Part shown: in pieces, positions 52,863 through 61,873 of the stretch
Layout of the letters: every line of letters begins with the position of its first letter
Position numbering within the stretch: the first letter of the stretch is position 1
Source: Desmonostoc muscorum LEGE 12446
Lineage (GTDB): Bacteria; Cyanobacteriota; Cyanobacteriia; Cyanobacteriales; Nostocaceae
Assembly: GCF_015207005.2 (NCBI RefSeq)
Contig: NZ_JADEXS020000001.1
Span: 3,720,001-3,784,000 of the forward strand
Direction: 5' to 3'
Length of the DNA: 64,000 nt
Program-made: the position numbers and the translations under genes
Notes under the pieces: model-generated
Databases searched by the model: none
What the model was told of the DNA's origin: nothing
Seen by the model: only the letters and a program-made list of their open reading frames with translations

Positions 52863-54881
52863 CTAACTATTTAAATACGTATATCTTCTGAGACTCTGTT
52901 CGTAGGTTTGTAGGAGTCGCTGAGATTCTGCTAGGGTAATGCGCTTTTCCTCTAAGGCTTTCTCACAGCGCTGGCGGATGTTTTCCACCATATCTTCGGA
53001 GTCATACTGGACGTAACTCACTACTTCACTCATGGTGTCGCCTTTAACTACGTGTTCGATTTGGTAGCCTTTAGGCGTCAGTTGGATGTGAACGGCGTTG
53101 GTATCGCCGAATAAGTTGTGTAAATTACCCATGATTTCCTGGTAAGCTCCATTGAGGAACATGCCCAAATAATAGGGTTCTCCTGCTTTGTAGGGGTGGA
53201 GTTCTAAAACCGATTTGACATCGCGTAGGTCAATAAAGCGATCTATCTTACCATCACTGTCGCAGGTGAGGTCTGCTAAAATCCCCCGGCGTGTTGGTTC
53301 TTCATCCAAACGGTGGATTGGCATGATCGGGAATAGCTGATCGATTGCCCAGCAATCTGGTGCTGATTGAAACACTGACATATTAACGTAATAGATGGAA
53401 GCCATGATTTTTTCTAGGTCTTCCAGTTCATCTGGTACGTATTCTTGCTGCCTAGTAATGTTCAAAATCTTTTGACAACAAGCCCAGTAAAGCCGTTCGG
53501 CTTTGGCTCGTTCTCTGAGGCGTAAAATTCCCAAGTTAAAGCGGCTGATGGCTTCTTCTTTGAATTGTGCCGCGTCGTGGTATAGCTCTTGGTAATTTTC
53601 CTTGTTGATGGATTGGTAGCTTTCCCAGAGGTAATTAATGATTGGGGATTCTCCCTCTTGTGGAGGCTCTGGCGTATCTAGTGGCACGTCACTGGTACTG
53701 AGAACATCGAAAATCAGCACTGACTGATGGGAAGCGATCGCTCGTCCACTTTCACTAATCAGTGTTGGTACGGGAATTTGCCGTTCAGCACAGGTATCTT
53801 TTAACTCTGCCACAATATCGTTGGCGTAGTTTTGCATGTTGTAATTTTTCGATGCATAGAAGTTGGTTTGGGAACCGTCATAATCTACACCCAAGCCACC
53901 GCCAACATCGAGGTACTTCATGTCTGCCCCCAGCATTGCCAATTCCACATAAATGCGGCTGGCTTCCTGGATGGCATCTTTAATCACATTAATGGCAGAA
54001 ATTTGTGAACCGATATGGAAGTGCATCAACTGCAAAGAATCCAGCAAGTTAGCATCCCGTAGCTTGTCAACTGCCTCGATCACCTCAGGCATAGTCAAAC
54101 CAAATTTAGCGCGATCGCCACTGGAAGTTCCCCAACGTCCCATACCTTGGGTACTGAGTTTAGCCCGAACTCCCAAAATCGGCTTAATACCTAATTGGCG
54201 GTTGGCAGCAATTACCAAATCCACCTCTTCAATCTGTTCTAAGACGATGATTGGTGTTTGCCCTAGTCTTTGGGCTAACATTGCCGTTTCAATGTATTCC
54301 TGGTCTTTGTAGCCGTTGCAAACTAACAATGCTCCTGGTGTATCCAAGACAGCCAGAGCAATCATTAATTCTGGCTTGGAACCGGCTTCTAAACCAAATT
54401 GATGGGGCTTGCCAAATTTGACTAAATCCTCAATCAAATGCCGTTCTTGGTTGCACTTGACAGGAAACACACCACGATAGACACCAGGGTAGTTGTAACG
54501 GGCGATCGCTTTGGCAAAACAAGCGTTCAACCGCTCAATCCGGTCTTCTAAAATATCGGAAAAGCGAATTAGCATGGGTAGTCCCAAATTCCGCTGCTTC
54601 AAGGCGTTGACTAATTCAAACAAGTCCAGAGAACCCCCGCGATCGCCTTTCGGCGCAACGGTAATGTGACCCGCAGCATTAATGGAAAAATAAGGTTGTC
54701 CCCAACCTTCAATGCGATACAAAGATTCGCTATCCTCAATTTTCCAGGAGCGAGGTAAATCTCCTGTGGTAGTACTCGGTGGTAACAGCTTTTTTTGCTT
54801 ATGATTTTTCACGTCAGATTTTTGTCCATTGGACGGTAGTAGTACCACCTCGTCAGATGTAGCAGTTGACTCAACACCCAT
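52863..54881 (-). CDS. speA: Biosynthetic arginine decarboxylase
   Basis: SpeA converts arginine to agmatine, the first step of polyamine synthesis and an arginine-degradation route, using PLP. The 672-residue product has the PLP-binding Lys in F-P-V-K-C-N-Q (Lys142), the alanine-racemase-like barrel with H-F-H-I-G-S-Q and D-V-G-G-G-L-G-V-D-Y, and the C-terminal beta domain with conserved S-E-S-G-R and W-A-I-D-Q. Length is normal. The first 40 residues are a polar extension rich in Lys/Ser. Confidence 0.95.
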   Translation of the reverse strand: MGVESTATSDEVVLLPSNGQKSDVKNHKQKKLLPPSTTTGDLPRSWKIEDSESLYRIEGWGQPYFSINAAGHITVAPKGDRGGSLDLFELVNALKQRNLGLPMLIRFSDILEDRIERLNACFAKAIARYNYPGVYRGVFPVKCNQERHLIEDLVKFGKPHQFGLEAGSKPELMIALAVLDTPGALLVCNGYKDQEYIETAMLAQRLGQTPIIVLEQIEEVDLVIAANRQLGIKPILGVRAKLSTQGMGRWGTSSGDRAKFGLTMPEVIEAVDKLRDANLLDSLQLMHFHIGSQISAINVIKDAIQEASRIYVELAMLGADMKYLDVGGGLGVDYDGSQTNFYASKNYNMQNYANDIVAELKDTCAERQIPVPTLISESGRAIASHQSVLIFDVLSTSDVPLDTPEPPQEGESPIINYLWESYQSINKENYQELYHDAAQFKEEAISRFNLGILRLRERAKAERLYWACCQKILNITRQQEYVPDELEDLEKIMASIYYVNMSVFQSAPDCWAIDQLFPIMPIHRLDEEPTRRGILADLTCDSDGKIDRFIDLRDVKSVLELHPYKAGEPYYLGMFLNGAYQEIMGNLHNLFGDTNAVHIQLTPKGYQIEHVVKGDTMSEVVSYVQYDSEDMVENIRQRCEKALEEKRITLAESQRLLQTYEQSLRRYTYLNS

Positions 54882-54985
54882 TTCTTCCTAACCTCTGTGT
54901 TTCACCCACGAATTAACAATTTAGCGCATTCGTTTCAGAACCGATATGCACCCAAGGTTAATTTCTGGGATAAACTCTGATTGGT

Positions 54986-55074
54986 CAAGAGTCATGTGTT
55001 ATTTGTCATTGGTCATTACTCATCAGTCATGAGTGCAAAACCCTTGGACAAAGGACAAAGGACAAAGGACAATT
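54986..55074. repeat. TCATTGG/GGACAAA repeats upstream of ndk
   Basis: TTTGTCATTGGTCATTACTCATCAGTCAT-type units followed by four GGACAAA units (55048-55072), just upstream of the ndk leader. Confidence 0.6.
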
Positions 55075-55112
55075 GACTAGATAAAAACTTTATTAAGTTT
55101 TGGGAGATAGTT

Positions 55113-55562
55113 TTGGAACGCACATTCCTAGCAATTAAGCCTGACGGAGTACAACGCAAATTAGTCGGTGAAGTTATCCGTCGCTTTGAAACGAAAGGTT
55201 TTACCCTAGTTGGTTTAAAGTTCCTGAAAGTCAGTCGGGAATTGGCTGAACAACATTACGATGTTCACAAGGAACGTCCCTTTTTTGGTAGCTTAGTCGA
55301 ATTTATCACTTCCGCGCCGGTGGTGGCGATGGTGTGGGAAGGAGATGGCGTCGTTGCAGCTGCGAGAAAAATCATTGGTGCAACAAACCCGTTAACAGCC
55401 GAACCGGGAACAATTCGCGGCGATTTTGGCATTAATATTGGGCGTAACCTAATCCACGGTTCCGATGCTCAAGAAACCGCCCAACGCGAAATTGCCCTGT
55501 GGTTTAAGGATGAAGAATTAGTCAATTGGCAACCGCACTTAACACCCTGGTTGCACGAGTAG
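55113..55562 (+). CDS. ndk: Nucleoside-diphosphate kinase
   Basis: NDK transfers the terminal phosphate between nucleoside triphosphates and diphosphates through a phospho-His. The 149-residue product has the active His115 in N-L-I-H-G-S-D, the nucleotide contacts R-x-x-F-F-G-like (E-R-P-F-F-G) and I-R-G-D-F-G. Translation starts at TTG (55113), preceded by GGGAGA at 8-9 bases, since the residues [10 protein letters not shown] match the family start exactly and no ATG is in frame nearby. Confidence 0.96.
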   Translation: MERTFLAIKPDGVQRKLVGEVIRRFETKGFTLVGLKFLKVSRELAEQHYDVHKERPFFGSLVEFITSAPVVAMVWEGDGVVAAARKIIGATNPLTAEPGTIRGDFGINIGRNLIHGSDAQETAQREIALWFKDEELVNWQPHLTPWLHE

Positions 55563-55704
55563 GAAGTAGAGGGAGATGAGGGAGTAGGGGGAGATGAGGG
55601 AGTAGAGACTAGGAGAAGATGACGAAGTTTCTTTATAATTATTCTCCCTCATCCCCCTCATCTCCCTCATCCCCCTCATCTCCCTCATCTCCCTCATCCC
55701 CTCT
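55563..55704. repeat. Short tandem repeats between convergent ndk and terC-like gene
   Basis: GGGAGATGAGGGAGTAG units (55570-55608) and CCCTCATCTC/CCCTCATCC units (55644-55704), a G-rich and a C-rich arm, span the gap to the next stop codon. Confidence 0.85.
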
Positions 55705-55706
55705 TC

Positions 55707-56444
55707 TCACTTCGGTACTTCAGTTTTTTCTGGTTCTGGTTGGGGTATTTCTGCTTGAGGTGATTCGATGCCAACACGCTTGGAAAATCCCCAGCCTAAA
55801 ATTAGGAAGATGGCAGTAATCATTACCCATTCTGGTGGCACTAAATTATCGTTAACCACTTTTAAGAACAGTCGCAAGCCCACTAAAGCTACAGTTACAT
55901 AACCTGCATCTTCTAGATTTTCATATTCGTCTAGCCAACGGATAAACAATCCCGCCATGAATCGCAGCGTAATAATCCCAATTGTTGCACCCGTAAGTAC
56001 TAGCCATTTTTCTTGAGAAACGGCGATCGCAGTTGTCACACTATCCAACGAAAATGCTAAATCTGTAAATGCAATTACAGGAATTGCTTGCAATAAGGAA
56101 TTAAAACGCGGCCCGTGATGATGATCGTCCTTGGCTTCTTCTGAGGTAAAGTGTTGAAATACCAGCCATAGAAGGTAGGCAGCACCCAATAATTCAAATT
56201 GCCAGTATTTTTGCACCCAAGTGGCAGTCAGAATCAAGGTAATTCTCAGCACATAGGCAACAACTAAACCAAAGTTTAAAGCTTTACGCTCAAGTTCTTT
56301 GTCTTCTAGCCCTTGGGCGATGGCAGCCAGGGCGATGGCATTGTCAGCAGATAGCACCGCCTCTAAAAATATCAGGATCAGTAGGACTATCGGCGCTTCA
56401 ACGCTGAAATGAAAGTGGAGGTAATCAAAAATTCGGTCTAGCAT
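55707..56444 (-). CDS. TerC-family integral membrane protein
   Basis: The 245-residue product has seven to eight helices and the TerC/YkoY signature F-L-E-A-V-L-S-A-D-N-A (acidic residues in helix 1) with a matching F-S-L-D-S-V in the second half. The paired acidic sites are thought to carry metal ions, and several members export Mn or help metalate exported proteins. A cytosolic His/Asp loop (D-D-H-H-H-G) lies between the halves. The C-terminal tail is rich in Pro/Glu. Confidence 0.85.
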   Translation of the reverse strand: MLDRIFDYLHFHFSVEAPIVLLILIFLEAVLSADNAIALAAIAQGLEDKELERKALNFGLVVAYVLRITLILTATWVQKYWQFELLGAAYLLWLVFQHFTSEEAKDDHHHGPRFNSLLQAIPVIAFTDLAFSLDSVTTAIAVSQEKWLVLTGATIGIITLRFMAGLFIRWLDEYENLEDAGYVTVALVGLRLFLKVVNDNLVPPEWVMITAIFLILGWGFSKRVGIESPQAEIPQPEPEKTEVPK

Positions 56445-56730
56445 TCCAAGTTTCTCAAGCAGGAAAAAATTAAAATTTGACAGTAACAGAGATTTTATTA
56501 TTCAAGAGCGCAGTAAATTGCCACCTTGATCCAGCTTAACGTGGTTGTGGTGCATTCTGAAGAGGGTTGAGTTCGTGCGATTGCCGTGCTAGTGGCGTAT
56601 TTGACGTGTAAGTCAATACACCAAAAGTTTTAATATTTTTCTTAATCTAATGTCAATGGACTGCTGTCATAATTCATGAATTACCGCTACCTTCATTATC
56701 TTTTGCGTAAGTCCTGGAAAAGTTAGAATA
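56445..56730. other. Gap between the TerC gene and the Zorya-like operon
   Basis: No gene or strong hairpin is seen in this 286-base gap, which lies downstream of the Zorya-like operon and upstream of the TerC gene. Confidence 0.4.
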
Positions 56731-58116
56731 TCATATGTAGGCTCTAGCTTCCCGTTCCAAATATTCAATATCTCTTTTCCACCACTCAAGCTTGTTCTCT
56801 CGCTGTTGCAACTCATCTGCTGTCGGGTTTGTGTAAGGTTCAGTACCTGGGTTTGGGTGAACTCCTTTATTTGCAAGCCATTGGCGGCAAAAGAACTGCC
56901 AAAGAAATACATGATCGTGCCTGTCGCCACCCAGACAACGAATTCGTTTCACTGAAAGTGTGGATTCACCAAAAAGAATTTGCTGATTTATAGAATTGTT
57001 AGGAAGCAAGCGTGTCTCACTACCTCTTCCACGAAAGAACTCGACTACAAACCACTCGCCAAAATCGAATATACAAACCTCTGTGGGATCGCTACCATCA
57101 TCCTCTAGTAGATCAACGTCACCTTGGATTTGATACCCTATAGCAATTTGTGATGTCTTGGGTAACAAGATGCGAAGACGTTCAAAGCGGTTACTGTAAT
57201 TAGCCCAAAAGTCCCTGCGACTACGTAGCCGATTTGACTCGAAGTTTTCTAAATCGAGCTTGTTCAATATTTGATTTACTAATTTTTGGAAATCACCATA
57301 ATTGATACCTCCAATCCACTCTCGAAGTCTTTGCCTTGCTGGTTCTGAAAGTTTATACCAATTTTCACCATTTCTATAGTTATTTTGCAACCAATCAACC
57401 AGTAACGAATGATTGGTTACTACTTTATTGGAAACATTAGTTAGCAAATGATTAACAGCCTTGATTTGCTGGCTATCTGACATTTCATCTAAACAACTTA
57501 ACAGCCATTTAACCTGCTGATGATTTGGAGAACTAATTCTAGTAAAATATGGAGTTATGTCTTCTATAAAATCAGTGAATAATGGAATCCAAACAGGTAA
57601 ATTTTCTCGGATATTGTTTAGTAATCCAGTTCGATTAACACGCTTTTCACAAGCAATTTTCGCCAATTCTCTACCTGCTTTTGTAGTGCGAAGCGCCAGA
57701 ATGATTTGAACTGGTAGAAGGTGACTAATTAAGTCAGAATTAGCGAAGACATCAAAAGATTCAACTAGAGACTGTGCTAACACCTGTTCTTGTTGATCGC
57801 CATAATAAAGAGCTAAACGCCACAATAGCTGATCTTGCAACCATAAGTTAGAAATTGCTACCTTCCAAATGGCTGCTGATGTTTTGCAGGATTGATCAAT
57901 ATGTTGTTGATCCCATCGTGCTTTAGCATGGATGCAGTAAACCCAGTCCAACTGACTTACTCGATCAGCTTTCCCCTGTTCAATAGCTTCCAATACTTTC
58001 TCAACACTTGGTATTGATATTGTTGGATCTGGTAAGTTACTTGCAAGCTGAATCAGTTGATTAGGACTACACTGGGGAGTTTCAGGTAGGGAAGGAATGG
58101 AAAATTCAAAATTCAA
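56731..58116 (-). CDS. zorC: EH_Signature protein, ZorC-like
   Basis: The 461-residue soluble product is mostly helical for about 300 residues (repeat-like helices). Then it has R-R-D-F-W-A-N-Y-S-N-R-F, a beta segment ending F-D-F-G-E-W-F-V-V-E-F-F-R-G-R-G, and a late D-R-H-D-H-V-F-L-W-Q. The conserved Glu after the paired strands and the following His next to a Trp are the marks of the EH_Signature domain that defines ZorC of the Zorya anti-phage system. It begins 12 bases after the zorB stop and is the last gene of the operon. Shorter than typical ZorC (about 550). In type I Zorya, ZorC is thought to bind DNA near the motor. Confidence 0.7.
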   Translation of the reverse strand: MNFEFSIPSLPETPQCSPNQLIQLASNLPDPTISIPSVEKVLEAIEQGKADRVSQLDWVYCIHAKARWDQQHIDQSCKTSAAIWKVAISNLWLQDQLLWRLALYYGDQQEQVLAQSLVESFDVFANSDLISHLLPVQIILALRTTKAGRELAKIACEKRVNRTGLLNNIRENLPVWIPLFTDFIEDITPYFTRISSPNHQQVKWLLSCLDEMSDSQQIKAVNHLLTNVSNKVVTNHSLLVDWLQNNYRNGENWYKLSEPARQRLREWIGGINYGDFQKLVNQILNKLDLENFESNRLRSRRDFWANYSNRFERLRILLPKTSQIAIGYQIQGDVDLLEDDGSDPTEVCIFDFGEWFVVEFFRGRGSETRLLPNNSINQQILFGESTLSVKRIRCLGGDRHDHVFLWQFFCRQWLANKGVHPNPGTEPYTNPTADELQQRENKLEWWKRDIEYLEREARAYI

Positions 58117-58128
58117 GATTTTTATCCT

Positions 58129-58779
58129 TTAAAGAGACGTTTTAGTGATATCCTTTTTTAACTCATCACTACGAAACTGAAAGCGGAAAACTACTTTGCG
58201 ATCGCTTGGATTATCACGCTTTTTGTCTGCTTCTATTTCTCCCCGACCAGCAGCTAATATTTTCTGACTTAAAGGTACTTGGGTAGGGAAGTTCATCTCA
58301 TAAAAAATGTATCGATAAACTGATGATGACCTCAACACGCTTAGTTCTAAATTAGTTTTGTCATCTCCTTCTGAGCTAGTATGGCCTTCTATAACTACAC
58401 GGCTAATTTCCTTTTCAAATTCTGGCTTGGAAAAAATTACACCGCTGTAAACGGGAATAAAACTGCGTAGGAAGGCTTTCCCTTCTGGTTTCAGTTCTGT
58501 ACTTCCTTGGGCAAATAAAATCGATTCTTGGATACTGACATCTCCCGTTTCTGGGTTGACTTTGACATTGATATTGTTGCTTTTCATTTGTCCCACAACA
58601 TTACCAATTACTACCCTTTTTGGTACATCTTTTTCTGCAAGCTGGAGTAGTGCAGTAATAAATAGCAAAGCAAAAAACATTAGTAACCCAGACATCAGAT
58701 CGCCAATAGAAAGATAGATGCTAGAGTCATCATCCTCTATAATCTCTGGTTCAATTTCACCTCTGATAAACTCATCCAT
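58129..58779 (-). CDS. zorB: ZorB-like OmpA/MotB-type stator subunit
   Basis: From the ATG at 58779 the product has 216 residues. An acidic N-terminus is followed by one membrane helix with S-I-G-D-L-M-S-G-L (Asp27, the presumed proton-binding residue). Next come a plug/linker and an OmpA-like peptidoglycan-binding domain with V-V-I-E-G-H-T-S-S and N-L-E-L-S-V-L-R. This is the ZorB layout, and the D-L-M-S-G-L motif is especially typical. The longer frame to 58824 would overlap zorA by 53 bases; the chosen start overlaps its stop by only 8 (ATGGATGA), which suggests translational coupling. Confidence 0.85.
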   Translation of the reverse strand: MDEFIRGEIEPEIIEDDDSSIYLSIGDLMSGLLMFFALLFITALLQLAEKDVPKRVVIGNVVGQMKSNNINVKVNPETGDVSIQESILFAQGSTELKPEGKAFLRSFIPVYSGVIFSKPEFEKEISRVVIEGHTSSEGDDKTNLELSVLRSSSVYRYIFYEMNFPTQVPLSQKILAAGRGEIEADKKRDNPSDRKVVFRFQFRSDELKKDITKTSL

Positions 58780-60820
58780 GATCCCTTCCACCATTACCAA
58801 ATTTGCGGTTATCATGTGCAGCAACTAAAACTTCTGCTGTTTTAAGTAAATCTCCGCAAACTCTAGACATAGAAGTATCTGCTTGTTGGAAAAAGCTTTC
58901 CTGTAAGTTAACAGTTCTTTGCATAGAGCCTTCAAGATGACTCTGCCAAGACTCAAGGCTATGGTTAAATTGTTGATTCAAATTTCTGTATGAATTGTCC
59001 ACTCTTTGCAATTCTTCACCAATACCACGAGCAAGATTTTCTAGTTGTATTAGTCGTTGTGCATCGTTTAATCCAGCCGCAGTAACTAATTTATTAATTT
59101 GTTGAACAGATGTCTGAATTCTAGTCATACTTTCGTCTACTTCTTGAGTCAATGTAATACGTCTTTGAAATTCCTCTTGGAAGACTTGATCCAGATTCTT
59201 CACAACCTCAGATAATCCATCTCGTTGTTCGCCTAGTGTCCCCTCAAGTAAGTTATTTTGTTCTTCAAAAAACATCTGTAAATTCGCTTGATATTCTTGC
59301 CGGAATGTTGTCAAATCTTGCTCTACTGTTGCGCGGGTGGCTGTGAGTGTTGCGTCGATATTTCCTAAAGTAGCCAGAAAATTATCCTTAGCATCATTCA
59401 TCAATCCACAAGCTTGATCGCCCACTGTTATTAGAGTATTACTTTGCTCATGAAAGGTTGTATTTGCTTGGGTAAGAATTTCAATAATTCCAGTCTGAGT
59501 AGCTTGAAGCATCTGTTGTTCTACTATTGCCCGTTTTTCTAGGGCTGTTTCCAGTTCTTCTCGAATTCCTCGGAAGGTAGCAGCAGCTTGCGCTGCACTT
59601 GCTTCAAAAGCACTTCGCTGGGCTGTCATTCCCTGGATACTCTGATCTACAGCTTGATTAATTTCGTGGGCTGTTTGTTGTAAAACACCTTTTGTATCTG
59701 TTTGGAATTGATTTAGAGTGTCTCCCAAATTCTTAGCAAATCCTTGAAGTTCTACCAAAGTTTCTTTTTGAAAGTTCTGAATTGTCAGGATGGAACTTGC
59801 CAAACTTTGAGATATACCACCCAATTCTCTATGCAGAGTCAGCACAGCTTCCGAAGCTTGTTGGGTTAACTCTGCACTTCTATCTAGCCGATCTGCAATA
59901 GGTTCGAGTACCTGAATTCGCAGATCCTTGATGAGTTCTTCTAAAACTTTCTGTCCCTGATTTTCTTGGAGTTCTCGGAGTTGTTTTTGCTCTTTTAAAA
60001 TTGCTTCTACGGCTGGTAAAATTTGCTGTCCTACAGCTTTACCAATAGCTTGGGCTGACAACTGATTTAAACCTGCAAACTCTTCTGCGATACTTCTACC
60101 TACAGCTTGACCAATACCTTCTGCATTTAGTTGCTTTAACCCAGTCAAATTTTTTGCTACAAGAGTAAGTCCTTGAGCTACTTCACGATTGGCGTTGTCT
60201 GCTGTTTTTAAAGTTGCGATCGCATTGAGTTTATGACGTAAACTATCACGCCGTTTCTGCCGTAGCGAATCACACCCAAACAAAATTAAGGTGAATACGC
60301 TACCAGAACCTAGTCCCATCAAGGAAGTAGAAAAAGCTGTTTTCATCCCCACCAATAATTCCGTACTGGCACTCATCAGTTCTTTAGAATCTTGCGTAGA
60401 TAAGTTGATTCCTTGCAGTCCCTGTTGTATACCATAAAAGGTACCTAAGACGCCAATTGCAGTACACAAGGTTGTCACGAAGCGTAGGGAACTACGAGGT
60501 ATTGGACTACCTAAGACAGATGGATACTTGATAAGTACGAATTTGCCATTCTTTGGTGCTTGTTGCCTGATTCTGTTTAGCTCATCAGTTGCTAAATGCT
60601 TTTCTAACCAAGGGCTAACTTTGTCTAAAAGCTTGAGATTTTGATCTTTTTTAAAATTACTCAAAAATTTAATGCCAGCTTCTGTTTCGCCACATTTTGA
60701 TAACCAATACCGCCTTAAAGTATAAGATTCTATAAAAATTGCAGCTAATAACACAACCGCAGTTGCGAAATGAAAAGGCTCGTTATCCCAAATAATCTCC
60801 CAAATTTTTGCTATTTCCAC
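58772..60820 (-). CDS. zorA: ZorA-like MotA/ExbB-family motor protein with long tail
   Basis: The 682-residue product has three membrane helices (about residues 18-33, 113-131, 162-183). The second carries G-V-L-G-T-F-Y-G, the MotA/TolQ/ExbB core motif. About 500 residues follow, predicted as a long helical coiled-coil tail (Gln/Glu/Leu-rich, with a G-Q-A-V-G-type element repeated twice near 240-265). In Zorya, five ZorA and two ZorB subunits form a proton-driven rotor whose cytosolic tail signals to the effectors. Tail length here is within the range known for ZorA. It lies 24 bases after ORF115. Confidence 0.85.
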   Translation of the reverse strand: MEIAKIWEIIWDNEPFHFATAVVLLAAIFIESYTLRRYWLSKCGETEAGIKFLSNFKKDQNLKLLDKVSPWLEKHLATDELNRIRQQAPKNGKFVLIKYPSVLGSPIPRSSLRFVTTLCTAIGVLGTFYGIQQGLQGINLSTQDSKELMSASTELLVGMKTAFSTSLMGLGSGSVFTLILFGCDSLRQKRRDSLRHKLNAIATLKTADNANREVAQGLTLVAKNLTGLKQLNAEGIGQAVGRSIAEEFAGLNQLSAQAIGKAVGQQILPAVEAILKEQKQLRELQENQGQKVLEELIKDLRIQVLEPIADRLDRSAELTQQASEAVLTLHRELGGISQSLASSILTIQNFQKETLVELQGFAKNLGDTLNQFQTDTKGVLQQTAHEINQAVDQSIQGMTAQRSAFEASAAQAAATFRGIREELETALEKRAIVEQQMLQATQTGIIEILTQANTTFHEQSNTLITVGDQACGLMNDAKDNFLATLGNIDATLTATRATVEQDLTTFRQEYQANLQMFFEEQNNLLEGTLGEQRDGLSEVVKNLDQVFQEEFQRRITLTQEVDESMTRIQTSVQQINKLVTAAGLNDAQRLIQLENLARGIGEELQRVDNSYRNLNQQFNHSLESWQSHLEGSMQRTVNLQESFFQQADTSMSRVCGDLLKTAEVLVAAHDNRKFGNGGRDHG

Positions 60821-60844
60821 ACTATCTCCTTCTGTTTATCTTGG

Positions 60845-61192
60845 TTAAATATTTTGGAATCGCTCTAGTTCTTGAAGTGTAAGAACTTCTTGAGCTATCC
60901 GCATTGGAAGATGTTCTGCATCCAGACGATTTCCTATAGGTTCTCGAAGACGTAAGCTGTAAAGTGGCTCGCCCTCTGCTTCCTTGTCCTCAATCAAATA
61001 AACCTGTTTTGGTGCATAATTTCGCAACAAACGTACTTGCAAACAAGTTTTTAAATCCTTTGAAGAAATAGATAGAGGCGAATTTTGTCCAAATAATTCG
61101 CAAGCTACCTTCCAAGCGTGGTTAACCGCCACAATCTCTTCCACTAACTTCTCAACAGAAGGATACAACAGTTGCGTAGTTTTATTAGTCAA
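60845..61192 (-). CDS. Hypothetical ORF115, first gene of the Zorya-like operon
   Basis: Not recognised. The 115-residue soluble product has a helical start (S-V-E-K-L-V-E-E-I-V), then C-L-Q-V-R-L-L-R-N and a beta-rich end with L-Y-S-L-R-L-R-E. No signal, membrane helix or catalytic motif is seen. It is on the same strand and 24 bases before zorA, so it is almost certainly in the operon. None of the standard Zorya sets (ABCD, ABE, ABFG) has a small gene of this kind in front, so it may be a new component or a regulator. Confidence 0.65.
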   Translation of the reverse strand: MTNKTTQLLYPSVEKLVEEIVAVNHAWKVACELFGQNSPLSISSKDLKTCLQVRLLRNYAPKQVYLIEDKEAEGEPLYSLRLREPIGNRLDAEHLPMRIAQEVLTLQELERFQNI

Positions 61193-61873
61193 TGCTTTTA
61201 TCGTACTTACCTGATTTTTAATAGGTCTCTTATCCCCAAATATGATAGCTTATCTAACTTTTTTAATAAAGCTATAATCATAAGATAAATTGATCATGAA
61301 AAACTGCTTTCTAATCATTAGAAAATTCTCTGAATAACGAATATATTTACGACCTATCCACCGAACCCAAAATTTAGATTCCGCCAAGCAAGCCTTAAAA
61401 AGGAGGTTGGAAAATCTGAATAGGTAAGTCTTGAAGATTAAGGAAGATAAGGCCTGAAACTAAAGCTATAGCGGTTTGCAATTGCATGGAGTACAGACAA
61501 TTCGTAGGGGCGCACAGCTGTGCGCCCCTACCTTATCCCTCTTAACTCTTGTGGGGTGGGCGTCTCGCCCGCCCTATGCACTGGGCGCTCATGTTGCCCA
61601 CCCCACAAAATTGGATAATTTATTTCCTGGAGTTCCCTAAGTCATCACCCCAGATGTCAAGTCACCTTGCGGGGCGTGTCATTGACGAACAGTTTTCACC
61701 AAGCCCATAGAACGCTGATGCTCCACTAACCAAGGAATAAGCTGTAATATAGCGATCGCCTAACAATCAAAATCCCCAAAATTAAAGATTTTCTCAAATA
61801 AAGATAATTTTGAAAGCAAACAAGGGATAACTAAAGATAGTTCCATCTTTGGTGACTATTCCCTGAGTTTTCT
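61193..61873. other. Gap between the Zorya-like operon and radC, with palindromes
   Basis: This 681-base divergent gap has two palindromic repeats: a perfect 28-base palindrome centred on CAGCTG (61504-61531, arms GTAGGGGCGCACAG) and a longer one with the arms TTGTGGGGTGGGC (61549-61561) and GCCCACCCCACAA (61596-61608). Neither resembles a promoter. No gene is seen, and the promoters of zor and radC must lie at its two ends. Confidence 0.6.

Noticed and set aside
52709..52891. 60-codon ORF over the repeat block before speA
   Set aside because: Entirely CCCCAGT-type repeat translation, overlapping the speA end.
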